This document shows positions 9,000 through 18,307 of a stretch of 44,180 nt of DNA, piece by piece. The notes under the pieces were generated by a model. The model searched no databases. It was not told where the DNA came from and saw only the letters and a list, made by a program, of their open reading frames with translations. Position 1 is the first letter of the stretch. Each line of letters starts with the position of its first letter. Made by a program: the position numbers and the translations under genes. The DNA is taken from the NCBI GenBank assembly GCA_015057605.1, contig SVDX01000021.1:1-44180 (forward strand), written 5' to 3'. This stretch comes from Lachnospira sp. GTDB lineage: Bacteria > Bacillota > Clostridia > Lachnospirales > Lachnospiraceae.

Positions 9000-9033
9000 A
9001 TCCCTCTGGTTCAATATCAGAGGGATTTCTTTT
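9000..9033 (+). terminator. Rho-independent terminator after the permeases
   Basis: ATCCCTCTG (9000-9008) pairs with CAGAGGGAT (9018-9026), 9-base loop, followed by TTTCTTTT. Confidence 0.9.
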
Positions 9034-9060
9034 GCAAAAAATGCCCATATATGATATAAT
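9032..9060 (+). promoter_or_regulatory. Promoter of the acetylesterase-GH28 operon
   Basis: TTGCAA (9032-9037), 17 bases, TATAAT (9055-9060), with TGA before the -10. The -35 lies in the T-run of the terminator, so the enzyme genes can be expressed independently of the transporter. Confidence 0.75.
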
Positions 9061-9094
9061 AAAAATGATATGAATATTAGAAAGGAAGATGTAG

Positions 9095-9820
9095 ATGTCT
9101 TTAAAAATTTTTTGGGCAGGAGACTCAACAGTTAAAGAAAATACTATACTTAGCTTCCCACAGACAGGAATCGGTCAGGTGTTTAAATTGTTCTTAAAAC
9201 CTGAGGTAAGAGTGTTTAATTATGCACAGAACGGAAGAAGTACAAAAAGCTTCATTGAAGAGGGAAGACTTGAGCTTATAGAACAGCAGATAAAAGAAGG
9301 CGACTTCCTATTTATTCAATTTGGTCATAATGATGAAAAAATACAGGATGATAGCAGATATACAACTCCATATGGTACATTTCAAGAGAATCTTAAAAAG
9401 TTTGTTGACGTAGCACGCAATGTAGGAGCATATCCGGTTATTATAACACCACTTTATAGAAGATTATTTAATGATGACCATAAGACACTCATAGATGATA
9501 CACATTTAGAATATCCAGATGCAATGAAGGAATTTGCAGTTAGAGAGAATGTACCACTTATTGATTTGTGTACATTAAGTCGTCAATTAATAGAAGAAGC
9601 TGGTTATGGAGAAACATTTAATTGGTTTATGCATTTTGATGCAGGTGTATATGCCAATTATCCTGAAGGCCAGGTAGATAATACACATTTGCAGTATTTG
9701 GGTGCGGTTAAATTTGCTACAATCATAGCTAAAGAATTACATAAGCTTGGTGGTATTTATGCAGAGTTATTGATTGATCCTGAAGATAACTTGGAAGATC
9801 CAAGATTACTTATAGATTAA
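9095..9820 (+). CDS. Rhamnogalacturonan acetylesterase (SGNH/GDSL hydrolase, CE12 type)
   Basis: Removes acetyl groups from rhamnogalacturonan or pectin oligosaccharides. Block I is AGDST with nucleophile Ser11, block II is GRST, block III is GHND, and the catalytic Asp195 and His198 lie in VDNTHL. No signal peptide is seen, so it should act in the cytosol on imported oligosaccharides. The length of 241 residues fits the RhgT/YesT group. The ATG has GGAAG upstream. It is the first gene of an operon with the GH105-like and GH28 genes (gaps of 12 and 1 bases). Confidence 0.92.
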   Translation: MSLKIFWAGDSTVKENTILSFPQTGIGQVFKLFLKPEVRVFNYAQNGRSTKSFIEEGRLELIEQQIKEGDFLFIQFGHNDEKIQDDSRYTTPYGTFQENLKKFVDVARNVGAYPVIITPLYRRLFNDDHKTLIDDTHLEYPDAMKEFAVRENVPLIDLCTLSRQLIEEAGYGETFNWFMHFDAGVYANYPEGQVDNTHLQYLGAVKFATIIAKELHKLGGIYAELLIDPEDNLEDPRLLID

Positions 9821-9832
9821 GGAGGATGTAAG

Positions 9833-10399
9833 GTGAAACAGTTAAAGCAATTTGAGTTGTTAAAGATGATGGAAGCTAAGGAGACAGATAAGCTTGTAAA
9901 AGAATTGGAGGCTTTGATGTCAGAAGGCGTTGAATTGTATATGGGAAGAGCTTTGTACTATATGTATGAGGTGGGCGAAAAAGAGGAATATTTAGAGACA
10001 ATTAGTGCTCTTGCAAATAAGGCAAAAGACTATGAAATAACAGATATAAAGGATATGTATACTGTACAGCCTTTTTATATGCAGTATGACACTAATAAGG
10101 GAGGCAAGGGTCACTATGCAGAGATTATTGCTAAGATTAACGGTGTTGATAAAGCATTTTACAATGACAGCTTAGAACTTGAAGACTTAGAATGGTATTT
10201 GTTGGGTCTTATAGATACTTTAGCGGTTACTTCTGAACAGATTTTTGAATACTATATGACAATTATTCAGCTTTTCAAGAAAGCATTTAAGCAATGGTGT
10301 TCAAGAAATGTTGAACCAAGTGAAGTGATGCAGTATGTAATAGATAAAGCATGCGATATGAAAGTGATATTAAGAGAAAAATATCAGAAAGGTTGTTAG
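9833..10399 (+). CDS. Small GH105-like helical protein, apparently without a catalytic core
   Basis: Starts at GTG 9833 with GGAGG 7 bases upstream. The 188 residues are mostly helical. Two segments recall unsaturated rhamnogalacturonyl hydrolases (GH105): VQPFYMQYDTNKGGKGHYAEI near 78-98, like the PFYAxY...GxxxYFxDI part of that family, and LEWYLLGLIDTLAV near 122-135, like its GWYxMALVDxLxxLP part. In full GH105 enzymes of about 370 residues, the long segment between these two parts carries the catalytic Asp and the substrate site; here it is only about 25 residues. I infer a shrunken relative with a structural or regulatory role, or a binding-only function. The similarity is by eye and may be wrong. 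It sits between the acetylesterase and the GH28 gene. Confidence 0.6.
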   Translation: MKQLKQFELLKMMEAKETDKLVKELEALMSEGVELYMGRALYYMYEVGEKEEYLETISALANKAKDYEITDIKDMYTVQPFYMQYDTNKGGKGHYAEIIAKINGVDKAFYNDSLELEDLEWYLLGLIDTLAVTSEQIFEYYMTIIQLFKKAFKQWCSRNVEPSEVMQYVIDKACDMKVILREKYQKGC

Positions 10400-10400
10400 T

Positions 10401-11957
10401 ATGGAATTAAAATTAGTAGCGAAAACATATAGAAGTATAGTAATAGAACTTACAGAAGCTGGTAGATACTATTCAGATATGCCATATGAGATATATGTAA
10501 ATGGCGAGTTGGCATTTGAAACAAACAAAGTAGTTAATTCGATTTTTGGACTTAAGCCAAACACAGAATATACAATTAGCGTTAAGGTAGATAATGTAAG
10601 AGTTAATTCACTTTACGTTAAAACAGATTATGAATATGTTACATTGAATGTAAAGGATTTTAATGCGTATGGCGATGGAGTGCATAACGATACCAATGCT
10701 ATACAGGCAGCTATTATGGCATGTCCTGCTAATTCAAGAGTGTATGTTCCTGCAGGTGTGTATAAGATAACATCATTATTTTTAAAGAGCAATATTACAA
10801 TTGAATTGGCTAAAGATGCTGTATTATCAGCATTTACAGACAGAACAATGTTCCCAATATTCCCTGGAATTATAGAAAATTACGATGAAAATGAATACTA
10901 TAATCTTGGAACATGGGAAGGTAATCCGATTGATATGTTCTCGGGCATCATTTGTGGTGTAAATGTAGAAAATGTTGTTATAACAGGTGAAGGAACAATC
11001 GATGGCTGTGCAGATTTTGATAACTGGTGGCATAATCCAAAGGTTAGAAATATAGCTTGGAGACCAAGATTAGTATTTTTAAATAATTGTACAAATGTAA
11101 TGCTTCATGGTATAACAGTTCAAAATTCTCCATCATGGACATTGCATCCATATTTCTCAAAGAACTTGAAGTTCGTTGATATCAAGATTTTAAATCCATT
11201 TAACTCACATAATACAGATGGATTAGATCCTGAATCATGTGAAGATGTTGAAGTAATTGGTGTATATATTTCGGTTGGCGATGATTGTATAGCAATTAAG
11301 TCAGGTAAGATTTATATGGGCAAGAAGTTTAAAAAGCCAACTATTCGTATGACAATAAGACAATGTTGTATGAGAGATGGACATGGTGCTGTAACTGTAG
11401 GTAGTGAAATCGCAGCGGGTGTTAAAGAGGTTAAGATTGAAAGCTGCGTATTTATGAATACAGACAGAGGCCTTAGAGTAAAGACAAGAAGAGGTCGTGG
11501 ACAGGATTCAGTGCTTGATAACATCATTTTTGAGGATATCAAGATGGATAATGTAATGACACCATTTGTTGTAAACAGCTTCTATTTCTGCGATCCGGAT
11601 GGAAAATCAGAATACGTTGCAAGTAAGGAACCATTGCCAATAGATGATAGAACACCATCAATCAAGAGACTTGTATTTAAAGACATAGAAGCAAAGAACT
11701 GTCATGTTGCAGGAGCATATATTTACGGACTTCCTGAACAAAAGATAGAAGAAGTAGTATTTGAAAATATTATTGTAGACTATGCAGATGACGCAAAGCC
11801 AGGTGTGGCAGCCATGATGCTTGGATGCGATGAAACAGCAAAGCAGGGTATAGTTGTTAATAATATTGAAAAATTAGTTCTTAAGAATGTAACAGTATTA
11901 GGATGTGAGGGCGAAGAAATAGTAGCCGGCAATATTGGAACAATAGAAAGATTATAG
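10401..11957 (+). CDS. GH28 polygalacturonase (probably exo-acting, cytoplasmic)
   Basis: Hydrolyses alpha-1,4-galacturonosyl bonds in pectin fragments. Residues 1-75 form a fibronectin III-like beta domain, as in bacterial exo-polygalacturonases. Then comes a right-handed beta helix starting at VKDFNAYGDGVHNDTNAIQAAI. The GH28 catalytic set is complete: NTDGLD with Asp273, GDDC with Asp294 and Asp295, GHGAV with His328, and a basic RGLRVKTRRGRG segment that binds the substrate carboxylates. There is no signal peptide, so imported oligogalacturonides are the likely substrate. The start is 1 base after the previous stop, with AGAAAGG about 9 bases before it. The length of 518 is normal for this subgroup. 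Confidence 0.94.
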   Translation: MELKLVAKTYRSIVIELTEAGRYYSDMPYEIYVNGELAFETNKVVNSIFGLKPNTEYTISVKVDNVRVNSLYVKTDYEYVTLNVKDFNAYGDGVHNDTNAIQAAIMACPANSRVYVPAGVYKITSLFLKSNITIELAKDAVLSAFTDRTMFPIFPGIIENYDENEYYNLGTWEGNPIDMFSGIICGVNVENVVITGEGTIDGCADFDNWWHNPKVRNIAWRPRLVFLNNCTNVMLHGITVQNSPSWTLHPYFSKNLKFVDIKILNPFNSHNTDGLDPESCEDVEVIGVYISVGDDCIAIKSGKIYMGKKFKKPTIRMTIRQCCMRDGHGAVTVGSEIAAGVKEVKIESCVFMNTDRGLRVKTRRGRGQDSVLDNIIFEDIKMDNVMTPFVVNSFYFCDPDGKSEYVASKEPLPIDDRTPSIKRLVFKDIEAKNCHVAGAYIYGLPEQKIEEVVFENIIVDYADDAKPGVAAMMLGCDETAKQGIVVNNIEKLVLKNVTVLGCEGEEIVAGNIGTIERL

Positions 11958-11964
11958 GAGTACT

Positions 11965-13743
11965 ATGAAGAATATAAAAACAGCTAAACAGTACGAAGAT
12001 ATATTTATGAAAAACAAGGGTCAGGCATTAAAGACCCTTGTTGCCATATATAAAGGCAATTATTACAAATTCTTTTTATCAGTAGTATTTTTTGTAATAA
12101 AGCATAGCCCTGCGTGGGTATTGCCAATTGTAACGGCAAATATAATAAATGCAGTAGTTAAGCATGATGCAAAATGTATGGAAATAATTATGATAAATGC
12201 GCTTGTAATGGTATTTTTGGTCGTTTTAAATGTACCGATGAACTATTTACACGTAAAATATAAGAGCCTTGCTGTAAGAGAGGTTGAATCAGGTCTTAGA
12301 GGCGCATTGGTTAGCAAGCTTCAGCATTTATCAATTCCATACCACACAGAATTGCAGTCAGGAAGACTTCAATCAAAGATAATGAGAGACGTAGAAGCCA
12401 TAGAAGCGGTGTCTACACAGTTATTTATAGGCGTGTTAAATATTGCAACGAATCTTATTATTGCACTTAGCATAACAGCGAGTAAAAGCGGAGTAGTATT
12501 TATATTTTTCTTGTTATCTGCACCTTCAGCGGCGCTTACAATGGTGTTGTTTAGAACCAGAATAAAGGCGCGTAATCAGGAATTTAGAAAAGAAATGGAA
12601 GAAACCTCGGCGAAGGTTATGGAGATGGTTGAATTAATTCCAATAACAAGAGCGCATTCCCTTGAAGAAACAGAGACAAAGAAGATAACTGCACAGCTTT
12701 TGGCGGTGGCAGAAAAAGGCTATCGCCTTGATATGATACAATCAACTTTTGGCGCGGTAAGCTGGGCAATATTCCAGATATTCCAAATCGGATGCTTGGC
12801 ATTTACAGGATATTTAGCATTTAAGGGCAATATACTTTCGGGCGATATCGTGCTATACCAGACATATTTTACAACAATAGTTAATCAGGTGTCATCAATA
12901 ATTATGCTTATGCCTATTATTTCAAAGGGCCTTGAATCAATAAATTCAGTAGGAGAAATCCTCACTTCTGACAACATAGAAGATAATGAAGGTAAGGAAA
13001 AAATAGAAATAGTAAATGGTGCATTTAGATTTGAAAATGTAAAATATACTTATCCAAACACTGAAAAGAGCATTTTAAATGGCGTTAATCTAAAGGTAAA
13101 TAAGGGCGAAACAATAGCCTTTGTTGGTGAATCTGGTGCCGGAAAAACTACACTTTTAAATATGATTATTGGATTTATTTTGCCAGATGAGGGCAGAATA
13201 TACATAGATGGTCAGGATATGTCGACTCTTGATTTGCGTACATACAGAAAGCACATAGCTGTAGTGCCACAAAATACAATACTTTTTTCAGGAAGCATAC
13301 GTGATAACATTACTTATGGTATCGACAATGTTACTGATAAAGAAATTGAAAATGTAATTAAGGCGGCTAATTTAAAGGATTTAGTTGATAGCCTACCAGA
13401 CGGAGTGGACACTAAGATTGGTGAACACGGCGGTAAGCTTTCGGGCGGTCAAAGACAACGTCTTGCTATTGCAAGAGCGCTTATTCGTAATCCTAAAGTA
13501 ATAATACTTGATGAAGCGACATCTGCCCTTGATAGTATATCGGAAAGACTTATCCAGGATGCGCTTGATAATCTTACAAAAGAGCGTACAACATTCATTG
13601 TAGCACATAGACTTTCTACAATAAAAGAAGCTGATAAGATAGCCGTAATGGATGCGGGAAGATGTATAGAATATGGCACTTATGACGAACTTATGGAAAA
13701 ACAGGGAGCATTTTATAAGTTGAAGAAGACACAGGAGCTCTAA
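11965..13743 (+). CDS. ABC half-exporter (fused membrane and ATPase domains)
   Basis: Type I ABC exporter subunit of 592 residues, with six membrane helices (about 35-325) and a C-terminal ATPase. The ATPase has Walker A GESGAGKTT, a Q-loop (VVPQNTILFSGSI), the signature LSGGQRQRLAIARAL, Walker B VIILDEATSAL and the switch His in AHRLST. It should work as a homodimer. It follows GH28 by 7 bases (GGAG upstream), so it seems co-transcribed with the pectin enzymes. The substrate is unknown: lipid, peptide, or removal of a toxic sugar acid would all fit. The gene ends at the long inverted repeat. Confidence 0.9.
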   Translation: MKNIKTAKQYEDIFMKNKGQALKTLVAIYKGNYYKFFLSVVFFVIKHSPAWVLPIVTANIINAVVKHDAKCMEIIMINALVMVFLVVLNVPMNYLHVKYKSLAVREVESGLRGALVSKLQHLSIPYHTELQSGRLQSKIMRDVEAIEAVSTQLFIGVLNIATNLIIALSITASKSGVVFIFFLLSAPSAALTMVLFRTRIKARNQEFRKEMEETSAKVMEMVELIPITRAHSLEETETKKITAQLLAVAEKGYRLDMIQSTFGAVSWAIFQIFQIGCLAFTGYLAFKGNILSGDIVLYQTYFTTIVNQVSSIIMLMPIISKGLESINSVGEILTSDNIEDNEGKEKIEIVNGAFRFENVKYTYPNTEKSILNGVNLKVNKGETIAFVGESGAGKTTLLNMIIGFILPDEGRIYIDGQDMSTLDLRTYRKHIAVVPQNTILFSGSIRDNITYGIDNVTDKEIENVIKAANLKDLVDSLPDGVDTKIGEHGGKLSGGQRQRLAIARALIRNPKVIILDEATSALDSISERLIQDALDNLTKERTTFIVAHRLSTIKEADKIAVMDAGRCIEYGTYDELMEKQGAFYKLKKTQEL

Positions 13744-13747
13744 AGGG

Positions 13748-13884
13748 AAAAATCACATACTTTTTTTAGAGACGCTTGCGCTCCATTATCGGCGTAACGC
13801 CTGCTAAGGTGCCAATCAGACTGTTGTATGTTGTCACCTAAGCATCAACGCCTCTAAAGGCTCTAAAAAAAGTATGTGATTTTT
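13748..13884. repeat. Long perfect inverted repeat between convergent genes
   Basis: Arms 13748-13771 and 13861-13884 are perfect 24-base inverted copies, 89 bases apart. Inside, 13802-13811 pairs with 13835-13844 (9 of 10), and GGCGTAACGCC forms a small stem at 13791-13801. Each arm contains a T7/A7 run, so it could end transcripts from both sides (ABC exporter and typA). No target-site duplication is seen. A MITE-like element is an alternative. Confidence 0.8.
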
Positions 13885-14005
13885 CTACATATTGAGTAAG
13901 TGTAGGACAGTCGACCATACTGCGTACTATCGTATATGCAAGCATAACGAAATGTCTTTTATGCATCTGTTACGTGCGACATTGGAGTGCAAATGTCACC
14001 TAATA
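13885..14005. other. Non-coding spacer downstream of typA
   Basis: I see no gene. It holds a weak stem, GACATT/AATGTC, at about 13978-13997. TGTCACCTAA near 13995-14004 repeats a 10-mer found inside the inverted-repeat element at about 13832-13841, so this spacer may be part of the same element. Confidence 0.4.
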
Positions 14006-15835
14006 TTAACTGTGTTTTTGGCTTCTCTTTCTCAATAATGGATCAAGTATTTTCTTTCTTATTCTTAAATTCTTTGGTGTGATTTCTAAAAGTTCATCTG
14101 TATCAATGAATTCTAATGCCTGTTCAAGACTTAATATTCTTGGTGGTGTAAGGCGAAGGGCTTCGTCGGAACCAGAGGCACGAGTGTTTGTGAGCTGCTT
14201 TTTCTTGCAGACATTTACTTCGATGTCTTCTGGTTTGCCATTTTGTCCAATTACCATTCCACCGTATACCGCTTCGCCAGGTCCGATAAATAACTGACCA
14301 CGTTCTTGTGCATTGAAAAGACCGTAGGTAATGGCTTCACCTGCTTCGTATGCGATTAGGGAGCCTTGCTTTCTGTACTGCATGTCGCCCTTGTAGGCTT
14401 CGTAACCGTCAAAGATGGTATTTAGTATGCCGTTGCCCTTTGTGTCTGTCATAAATTCACCACGGTAGCCGATAAGACCACGTGAAGGTATTGAAAATAC
14501 GAGGCGGACATAATTGCCACTTGTAGGAGTCATACCCTGAAGTTCACCCTTACGGTTGCTTAGCTTTTGAATTACTGCTCCTGAAAATTCGTCTGGAACA
14601 TCAACATAAGCTAATTCCATTGGCTCTAATTTTTTGCCGCGTTCATCAAATTTGTAGAGGACTTCTGCCTTGCTTACGGCAAATTCAAAGCCTTCACGGC
14701 GCATATTTTCAATAAGGACTGAAAGGTGAAGCTCACCACGTCCAGATACCTTAAAGCTTTCAGTTGTGTCAGTTTCTTCAACACGAAGACTTACATCTGT
14801 GTGAAGTTCTCTAAACAGACGGTCGCGTAAATGTCTGGAAGTAACGTATTTGCCTTCCTTTCCAGCAAGCGGACTATCATTTACAATAAAGTTCATTGCA
14901 ATTGTTGGCTCAGATATTTTTTGGAAAGGAATTGGCATAGGGTTTTCCGGTGAACAAAGTGTATCACCGATTCCGATGTCAGTAATACCTGAAATGGCTA
15001 CGATTGAACCAATGTTAGCTTCGCTTACTTCGACCTTGTTAAGACCATCAAATTCGTAGAGCTTACCTATTTTAACCTTTTTACATTTGCTTTCATCATG
15101 AGCATTTACAATAACAACATCCTGATTTAATTTAAGAATTCCGTTATCGACCTTACCAACGCCGATACGCCCAACATATTCGTTGTAATCAATTGTGCTG
15201 ATAAGCACCTGAGTGCCTGCATCAGGGTCGCCGCTTGGGGCTGGGATATGCTCTAAAATTGTTTCAAATAGAGGCGACATATCCATCTCTTCATCCTCTA
15301 AGTTAAGCTTAGCAAAGCCTTGCTTTGCTGAAGCGAATATAAATGGGCAGTCGAGCTGTTCTTCAGAGGCATCTAAATCTATAAATAATTCAAGAATTTC
15401 GTCAATAACCTCATTTGGTCGTGCTTCCGGACGGTCGATTTTGTTGATACATACAACTACTGGTAGTGAAAGCTCTAAAGCCTTTCTTAAAACAAATTTT
15501 GTTTGTGGCATAGCACCCTCGTAGGCATCAACCACAAGGATAACACCATTTACCATCTTAAGTACGCGCTCAACCTCGCCACCAAAATCCGCATGGCCTG
15601 GAGTGTCGATAATATTAATTTTTGTGTTTTTGTAGGTTACGGCTGTATTTTTTGCAAGGATAGTGATACCACGTTCCTTTTCAATATCATTAGAGTCCAT
15701 AACTCTTTCGGCTACTTCTTGATTTTGACGAAATACACCGCTTTGTCTTAATAGCTGATCAACCAAGGTTGTTTTACCGTGGTCAACGTGAGCTATAATA
15801 GCGATATTTCTTATGTCATTACGGGTTGTTTTCAT
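14006..15835 (-). CDS. typA: Ribosome-associated GTPase TypA/BipA
   Basis: Translational GTPase that binds the 70S ribosome and helps 50S assembly and stress adaptation. The N-terminal G domain has G1 [10 protein letters not shown] (residues 15-24), [11 protein letters not shown] (G3) and NKID (G4). EF-Tu-like domain II and EF-G-like domains follow, then the BipA-specific C-terminal domain. The family segments [11 protein letters not shown] and TDTKGNG are present. The length of 609 is standard. The start at 15835 has AAAGGAA about 10 bases upstream. It is convergent with the pectin locus and divergent from the SSB-like gene. Confidence 0.96.
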   Translation of the reverse strand: MKTTRNDIRNIAIIAHVDHGKTTLVDQLLRQSGVFRQNQEVAERVMDSNDIEKERGITILAKNTAVTYKNTKINIIDTPGHADFGGEVERVLKMVNGVILVVDAYEGAMPQTKFVLRKALELSLPVVVCINKIDRPEARPNEVIDEILELFIDLDASEEQLDCPFIFASAKQGFAKLNLEDEEMDMSPLFETILEHIPAPSGDPDAGTQVLISTIDYNEYVGRIGVGKVDNGILKLNQDVVIVNAHDESKCKKVKIGKLYEFDGLNKVEVSEANIGSIVAISGITDIGIGDTLCSPENPMPIPFQKISEPTIAMNFIVNDSPLAGKEGKYVTSRHLRDRLFRELHTDVSLRVEETDTTESFKVSGRGELHLSVLIENMRREGFEFAVSKAEVLYKFDERGKKLEPMELAYVDVPDEFSGAVIQKLSNRKGELQGMTPTSGNYVRLVFSIPSRGLIGYRGEFMTDTKGNGILNTIFDGYEAYKGDMQYRKQGSLIAYEAGEAITYGLFNAQERGQLFIGPGEAVYGGMVIGQNGKPEDIEVNVCKKKQLTNTRASGSDEALRLTPPRILSLEQALEFIDTDELLEITPKNLRIRKKILDPLLRKRSQKHS

Positions 15836-15866
15836 AGAAATATTGTTCCTTTCTTGAAAGTTTTAT

Positions 15867-15875
15867 ATTATAACA
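15867..15875 (-). promoter_or_regulatory. Extended -10 promoter of typA
   Basis: The minus strand reads TGTTATAAT about 35 bases upstream of the typA start; no clear -35. Confidence 0.6.
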
Positions 15876-16004
15876 ACTGTTTTAGTTTAGCACATTTTTT
15901 TGAGAATACAAGTATTTTTAAAAAAAGTAGGAATATTTTTACATAAAATTGAATACATTTATACAGATAACAAAAATACACTCATTGAAGGGAGAAATAC
16001 TAAT

Positions 16005-16634
16005 ATGGTAGATAAGGTTATTGAGAACAACAGAGTAAATATTATGGGGGAGGTAGTGTCAGACTTTGTGTACAGTCACGAGGTTTTTTCTGAGGGGTTT
16101 TACGTAGTAAATGTAGCAGTGAACAGACTTAGCAATAGCGTGGATATAATTCCGCTTATGGTTTCAGAAAGACTTATTGATGTGACAAAGGATTATAAGG
16201 GGCAAATTATTGAGGTTGTAGGGCAGTTCCGTTCATACAACAGACATGAGGAAAACAAAAATAAGCTTATGCTTTCAATCTTTGTAAGAGAGCTTGAATT
16301 TGCTGATGAGCTTAAAGAACAGGCAAAGACTAATCAGATTTTCCTTGATGGTTACATTTGTAAACCAGCAATTTATAGAAAGACACCTCTTGGCAGAGAG
16401 ATTGCAGATTTACTTATTGCAGTTAATCGTCCATATGGCAAATCAGACTATATTCCATGTATTGCATGGGGCAGAAATGCAAGATTTGCTGCAAATTTTG
16501 AGGTTGGTACTCATATTGAACTTACAGGAAGAGTTCAAAGTAGGGAATATACAAAGCATTTGAATGAAGAAGAATGTGAAAAGCGTATCGCCTATGAAGT
16601 ATCAGTAAGTAAAATTGATGTTGTAGAAGAATAA
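16005..16634 (+). CDS. Single-stranded DNA-binding (SSB-like) protein with two OB folds
   Basis: Two consecutive OB-fold segments can be seen: about residues 8-95 (NIMGEVVSDFVYSHE...VVGQFRSYNR) and 107-200 (IFLDGYICKPAIYRKTPLGREIADLLIAVNR...IELTGRVQSREY). The second has the classic SSB layout with R-x-TPLG-x-E and CIAWGRNA. This arrangement is known in clostridial SSB paralogues. I start at ATG 16005, where GAAGGGAG lies 10 bases upstream. An earlier in-frame ATG at 15900 has no ribosome site and its extra 35 residues look like non-coding sequence. The product is 209 residues. It lacks the acidic DDDIPF-type tail of the main SSB, so it is probably an accessory SSB. Confidence 0.82.
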   Translation: MVDKVIENNRVNIMGEVVSDFVYSHEVFSEGFYVVNVAVNRLSNSVDIIPLMVSERLIDVTKDYKGQIIEVVGQFRSYNRHEENKNKLMLSIFVRELEFADELKEQAKTNQIFLDGYICKPAIYRKTPLGREIADLLIAVNRPYGKSDYIPCIAWGRNARFAANFEVGTHIELTGRVQSREYTKHLNEEECEKRIAYEVSVSKIDVVEE

Positions 16635-16670
16635 ATAAAAGTGAAGTTATCCACTTTGTTATAGAATATA

Positions 16671-16711
16671 CCTCCATTTCGTGTTATAATAGTAAAAATG
16701 CGAAATGGAGG
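16671..16711 (+). promoter_or_regulatory. Promoter enclosed in an inverted repeat that covers the ribosome site
   Basis: CCTCCATTTCG (16671-16681) and CGAAATGGAGG (16701-16711) are perfect inverted copies. Between them lies an extended -10, TGTTATAAT (16682-16690). The right arm contains the GGAGG ribosome site of the GH43 gene. RNA started at this promoter (about 16697) lacks the left arm; read-through RNA from the SSB gene contains both. Confidence 0.7.
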
Positions 16712-16718
16712 ATTTTTT

Positions 16719-18200
16719 ATGAGCAGATTGATATACAAAAATCCAATTCTACACTTAGACTACAGTGATCCTGATGCGATAAGAGTTGGAGATGATTTCT
16801 TTATGGTGGCATCAAGCTTTAATCACGTTCCGGGGCTACCGGTATTACATTCTAAGAATCTTGTGGAATGGAAGCTTGTTAATTATGTATTTGAAAACGT
16901 ACCATTTGAAAGATTTAAGGATGTACAGCATGGCCATGGAGCATGGGCACCGAGCATACGTTATCATAATGGCATATATTACTGTATAATACCTTTTCCA
17001 GACGAAGGCATTTATGTGAGTCAGACAACAGACCCATTTGGCAAATGGAGTGATTTATGGTGTGTTATTGAAGGTAAGGGAATTATTGACCCATGTCCTA
17101 TATGGACTGAGGATGGCAAATGCTATATAGCTACGGGCTTTGCAAAATCAAGATGTGGCTTTAATAGTGTGATTGGCCTTTACGAGGTTACACCAGATTT
17201 AAAAACGCAGCTTAGTGATTATACAATTGTTTATGATGGTCATGACAATGACCCTACTATTGAGGGCCCTAAATTCAATGTTCGTAATGGCTATTATTAC
17301 ATAATGGCACCGGCAGGTAGTGTTAAAACAGGCTGGCAGGTATGTCTTAGAAGTAAAAATATCTATGGACCATATGAAAGAAAGGTTGTACTTTTCCAAA
17401 GCGATACACAGATAAATGGACCTCATCAGGGCGCGCTTGTTGATATAGATGATAACGATAATTGGGCATTTTTACATTTCCAAGACAAAAAATGCTATGG
17501 AAGAGTAGTGCATTTGCAGCCAGTTACTTGGGTTAATGACTGGCCAATATGCGGCGAATGTAGAGATGAACTTTTAGCAGGAACTCCGGTTGCAACTGGA
17601 GAATATCCAATCAGTATTAAGACAGACTTTTACTTACCTACAAGTGATGATTTTTGTAGTGATACACTTTCGCTTATATGGCAGACTCCTGCAAATAAGA
17701 AGGAGGGCTGGTATGAGCTTAAGGATGGCTTAAAGCTTAACTGCTATTATCATAATGAAGAGGCCTATAACGCCCTAAATCTTACACCAAACATATTTAT
17801 GCAAAAGCTTGCGTATCTTTCATTTGATGCAAGTGTATGTGTCAAATTAGACCTTCAAAATGAGGGGGATGAGATTGGTCTTTGCTTAATGGGTAAAGAT
17901 TATGCATATGTATGTGTAAGACGTGAAAATGGAACTAATGTCCTCTACTTTGCGGATGGACATTTTGGAATAGAAAAGGATACATATTTAAAAGGCGCAG
18001 TGCTTAAGGATGATGAGATAATCCTTAATCTACGTTATGATGAGCCAAATGTAGTTAAATTTGGCTACGACGAAAAGATATGTAGTAACAATTATTATGT
18101 ATCACCTGGACGCTGGATAGGGTCTAAGGTTGGTATTTATGCAAAGGGAAAAGCAGGTAGCGCAGGTAGTGCTACATTTAGAATGTTTGATATGAAATAA
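16719..18200 (+). CDS. GH43 glycosidase (arabinofuranosidase/xylosidase type)
   Basis: Five-bladed beta-propeller glycosidase acting on arabinose- or xylose-containing side chains, probably in the cytosol (no signal peptide). The expected catalytic triad is visible: Asp17 (general base, SDPDAI), Asp124 (pKa modulator, GIIDPCPI) and Glu182 (acid, IEGPKF). The motifs GHGAWAPSIRYHNGIYY and GPHQGALVD fit GH43 subfamily 12-like proteins. From about residue 305 a concanavalin-like C-terminal domain follows. The start at 16719 has GGAGG 7 bases upstream; the in-frame ATG at 16698 lies at the expected transcript start and has no ribosome site. It is a single gene between an extended -10 promoter and a strong terminator. 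Confidence 0.9.
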   Translation: MSRLIYKNPILHLDYSDPDAIRVGDDFFMVASSFNHVPGLPVLHSKNLVEWKLVNYVFENVPFERFKDVQHGHGAWAPSIRYHNGIYYCIIPFPDEGIYVSQTTDPFGKWSDLWCVIEGKGIIDPCPIWTEDGKCYIATGFAKSRCGFNSVIGLYEVTPDLKTQLSDYTIVYDGHDNDPTIEGPKFNVRNGYYYIMAPAGSVKTGWQVCLRSKNIYGPYERKVVLFQSDTQINGPHQGALVDIDDNDNWAFLHFQDKKCYGRVVHLQPVTWVNDWPICGECRDELLAGTPVATGEYPISIKTDFYLPTSDDFCSDTLSLIWQTPANKKEGWYELKDGLKLNCYYHNEEAYNALNLTPNIFMQKLAYLSFDASVCVKLDLQNEGDEIGLCLMGKDYAYVCVRRENGTNVLYFADGHFGIEKDTYLKGAVLKDDEIILNLRYDEPNVVKFGYDEKICSNNYYVSPGRWIGSKVGIYAKGKAGSAGSATFRMFDMK

Positions 18201-18220
18201 AAAAGCAAAACTAACCCCAA

Positions 18221-18260
18221 ATGCAAGATATTATAGGCTTAATAATATCTTGCATTTTCT
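18221..18260 (+). terminator. Rho-independent terminator after GH43
   Basis: A perfect 14-base stem, 18221-18234 with 18242-18255, 7-base loop, followed by TTTTCT. Confidence 0.9.
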
Positions 18261-18278
18261 CATATCTGATATTATAAT
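18250..18278 (+). promoter_or_regulatory. Promoter of the relA operon
   Basis: TTGCAT (18250-18255), 17 bases, TATAAT (18273-18278), 30 bases before the relA start. The -35 lies within the 3' arm of the GH43 terminator. Confidence 0.75.
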
Positions 18279-18307
18279 AAAAGGATATATAAGAAGTGGG
18301 TGATTAT

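Noticed and set aside
18296-18307. GTG start for relA, 4 codons upstream
   Set aside because: GTG lies within the sequence that pairs with 16S rRNA for the ATG at 18308.
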